This document shows, piece after piece, positions 62,219 through 64,000 of a DNA stretch of 64,000 nucleotides. Position 1 is the first letter of the stretch, and each line of letters begins with the position of its first letter. The DNA comes from Tautonia sp040717455 (lineage in GTDB: Bacteria; Planctomycetota; Planctomycetia; Isosphaerales; Isosphaeraceae), in the NCBI RefSeq assembly GCF_040717455.1, contig NZ_JBFEFH010000008.1, positions 124,001-188,000 of the forward strand. Reading direction: 5' to 3'. The notes beneath the pieces were generated by a model that was not told where the DNA came from, searched no databases, and saw only the letters and a program-made list of their open reading frames with translations. The position numbers and the translations under genes are program-made.

Positions 62219-62671
62219 ATGCAACGTACCCTCATCATCTTCAAGCCCGACTGTGTCCAGCGCCGCCTGGTCGGCCAGATTCTTCAGCGATTCGAGGCCA
62301 AGGGGCTGCGGATCGCCGCCTTGAAGATGATCCAGGTCAGCCAGGAACTGGCCGAGCAGCACTACGGCGAGCACAAGGAACGCCCCTTCTTCCCCGGCCT
62401 GATCGAGTTCATCACCGGAGGTCCGGTGGTCGTTGCGGTGCTGGCCGGGCCGGAAGCCGTGTCGGTGGTCCGGGGGATGATGGGCAAGACCAGCGGCATC
62501 GAAGCGGTTCCTGGCACCATCCGGGGTGACTTCTCCGTCAGCAAGCAGAACAACCTGATCCACGGCAGCGACAGTCCCGAATCGGCCGAGCGTGAAATTG
62601 CACTCTGGTTCGCCCCTCAGGATCTCATCGACTACGAACTCGCCGGCCAGTCTTGGGTCAGCGAAGCCTGA
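62219..62671 (+). CDS. ndk: Nucleoside diphosphate kinase
   Basis: A 150-residue protein. It transfers the gamma-phosphate of NTPs to NDPs through a phosphohistidine. The active-site His115 is in NLIHGSDS; TLIIFKPDCVQRRLVGQI, HKERPFFPGLIEFITGGPVV and MMGKTS are typical. It is full length for the family. It has its own promoter candidate upstream. Confidence 0.97.
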   Translation: MQRTLIIFKPDCVQRRLVGQILQRFEAKGLRIAALKMIQVSQELAEQHYGEHKERPFFPGLIEFITGGPVVVAVLAGPEAVSVVRGMMGKTSGIEAVPGTIRGDFSVSKQNNLIHGSDSPESAEREIALWFAPQDLIDYELAGQSWVSEA

Positions 62672-62705
62672 TCGCGATTGAACCGTTGGGCAAGGTCAGA
62701 ATCGT

Positions 62706-62740
62706 GGCGGTCGTCTTCGTCAGAACAGGAGACGGCCGCC
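62706..62740 (+). terminator. Hairpin after ndk
   Basis: GGCGGTCGTCT (62706-62716) pairs with AGACGGCCGCC (62730-62740), one pair being a G-U, around a 13-base loop, 35 bases after the ndk stop. No T-run follows, so Rho-independent termination is uncertain. Confidence 0.5.
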
Positions 62741-62806
62741 GACATCCCGGATCTCTCGCCCCCAGATGATTCGCGGGGCGCTTCCCAGGAGGGGGGGCGA
62801 TCGAGC

Positions 62807-64000
62807 ATGGCGACCGACGACGTTGTCCGAGCCGTGAATGAACTCCGCCTGGAGATCGAGAAACACAACCGCCTCTATTACGTCGAGGCGGCCCCGGTCA
62901 TCAGCGATCGCGACTATGATCGGCTCCTCAAGCAACTGGAAGACCTCGAAGCCGCCCATCCGGAATTGATCACGCCCGACAGCCCGACCCAACGCGTCGG
63001 GGGCGAGCCGATCGCCGCGTTCGAGACGATCCGGCATGCGGTCCCGATGCTCTCCATCGAAAATACGTACACGCTCGATGAGATTCGCGAGTGGGATCGC
63101 CGCGTCCGAAAGGGCCTGACCGAGGGCGAATCCCTCCGTTATGTCGTCGAGCTGAAGGTCGACGGGGTGGCCGTCTCGCTCCGGTACGAGAAGGGGGCCC
63201 TGGTCCTCGGCGCCACTCGCGGCGACGGAGAGCGGGGCGACGACATTACCTCGAACTTGCGGACCGTCCGGGGGGTCCCCCTGACCCTGCTCGACGACCC
63301 TCCCTCGTTGCTGGAAGCCCGGGGAGAGGTGTACATGACCAACTCCGAGCTGGCCCGGCTCAACGAAGGGCGCAAGGCCGAGGGCCTGGCACCGTTCGCC
63401 AATCCTCGGAACGCCACCGCCGGTTCATTGAAGCTGCTCGACCCGAAGATCTGCGGCCGACGCCGGCTCTTGTTCGTGGCGCACGGGCTCGGCGATGTGA
63501 GCGGGATCGATGCGCAGTCCTACAGCGAGATACTCGCCTCGATCCGCGAGTGGGGCATTCCCGTCAGCCCGCATAATGCGGCCTTCGACGACATCGAGCA
63601 GGTGATCCAGCACGCCAATGACTGGGAAACCCGACGCCATGACCTCGACTTCCAGATCGACGGCCTGGTGATCAAGGTGGACGACCTGGGCCAGCGGGCC
63701 CGACTCGGCAGCCGTTCCAAGAGCCCCCGATGGGTGATCGCCTATAAATATGAGGCTGAGCAGGCGATCACGACGATTCTCGGCATCACCGTGCAGGTGG
63801 GCAAGACCGGCAAGCTGACGCCGGTGGCCGAGCTCGAGCCGGTCCCCCTGGCCGGCACGGTCGTCAGGCGGGCCAGCTTGCACAACCCGGACGAGATCGA
63901 GCGCAAGGGGGTCCGGATCGGCGACACGGTCGTCATCCAGAAAGCCGGAGAGATCATCCCGCAGGTCGTCCGGGTCGAGGTGGATGCCCGGGACGGATCG
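62807..64000 (+). CDS. ligA: NAD-dependent DNA ligase, N-terminal 398 codons; runs off the right edge
   Basis: The open frame continues to the last base, so the C-terminus (zinc finger, HhH and BRCT) is outside. Domain Ia (YYVEAAPVISDRDYDRLLKQL) is followed by the adenylation domain with Lys117 in ELKVDGVAVSL, GDGERGDDITSNLRTV, then GEVYMTNSELARLN, FANPRNATAGSLKLLD and DFQIDGLVIKVDD. The OB fold starts with VQVGKTGKLTPVAELEPV. All are diagnostic for LigA. AGGAGG lies 14 bases before ATG 62807. It seals nicks during replication. Confidence 0.97.
   Translation, partial: MATDDVVRAVNELRLEIEKHNRLYYVEAAPVISDRDYDRLLKQLEDLEAAHPELITPDSPTQRVGGEPIAAFETIRHAVPMLSIENTYTLDEIREWDRRVRKGLTEGESLRYVVELKVDGVAVSLRYEKGALVLGATRGDGERGDDITSNLRTVRGVPLTLLDDPPSLLEARGEVYMTNSELARLNEGRKAEGLAPFANPRNATAGSLKLLDPKICGRRRLLFVAHGLGDVSGIDAQSYSEILASIREWGIPVSPHNAAFDDIEQVIQHANDWETRRHDLDFQIDGLVIKVDDLGQRARLGSRSKSPRWVIAYKYEAEQAITTILGITVQVGKTGKLTPVAELEPVPLAGTVVRRASLHNPDEIERKGVRIGDTVVIQKAGEIIPQVVRVEVDARDGS

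Overview
The window looks like a chromosomal segment of a planctomycete, most likely of the Isosphaeraceae/Gemmatales type. The reasons are its high GC content, the adjacent DUF1592-type cytochrome/polymer protein and DUF1552 protein, the abundance of Ser/Thr-kinase, FHA and HEAT-repeat proteins, DUF6807 and DUF1499 proteins, and many Tat-like signals. No rRNA or species marker is present, so the genus is inferred.

Positions 1-31,770 hold a type VI secretion system (T6SS). The minus-strand structural operon reads, in transcription order, tssB, tssC, hcp, tssE, tssF, tssG, tssK, tssL and a short tssM-like gene. It is divergent from a plus-strand tssH (ClpV)-tssA pair. A second minus-strand unit encodes VgrG, PAAR, an FHA-DUF4123 fusion adaptor, a small accessory protein, a Cys-rich candidate effector and a candidate partner or immunity protein. 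It is followed by a 1319-residue single-pass protein, a membrane Ser/Thr kinase with an FGE-like domain, and a caspase-fold protein that has lost both catalytic residues and runs off the left edge. A separate plus-strand double-FHA protein and a putative lipoprotein near tssA complete the locus. Sheath, tube, baseplate, ATPase and spike parts are all present. The envelope complex is unusual: TssM is under half the usual length with degenerate NTP-binding motifs, and no recognisable TssJ is present. Kinase plus FHA proteins suggest control by threonine phosphorylation.

Positions 32,111-39,782 hold exported proteins: a DUF1587/1592/1588/1585 protein, a DUF1552 protein, a HEAT-repeat protein and an M19 dipeptidase.

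Positions 40,025-41,097 are a dead IS1595-family element with recognisable terminal inverted repeats. From there to a tRNA-Thr(CGT) gene at 60,345-60,417 lies a patchwork of small singleton genes: methyltransferases, hydrolases, a nucleoside hydrolase, YbaK, TfoX-N, pRiA4b ORF-3-like, DUF2293, a sialidase-like protein and DUF6807. Several broken genes sit among them, and the stretch reads as an accessory, partly decaying region.

The right end (60,687-64,000) is core metabolism: cysteine synthase overlapping a JAMM/MPN peptidase, nucleoside diphosphate kinase, and the first 398 codons of NAD-dependent DNA ligase. All functions come from reading motifs by eye; no database search was possible.
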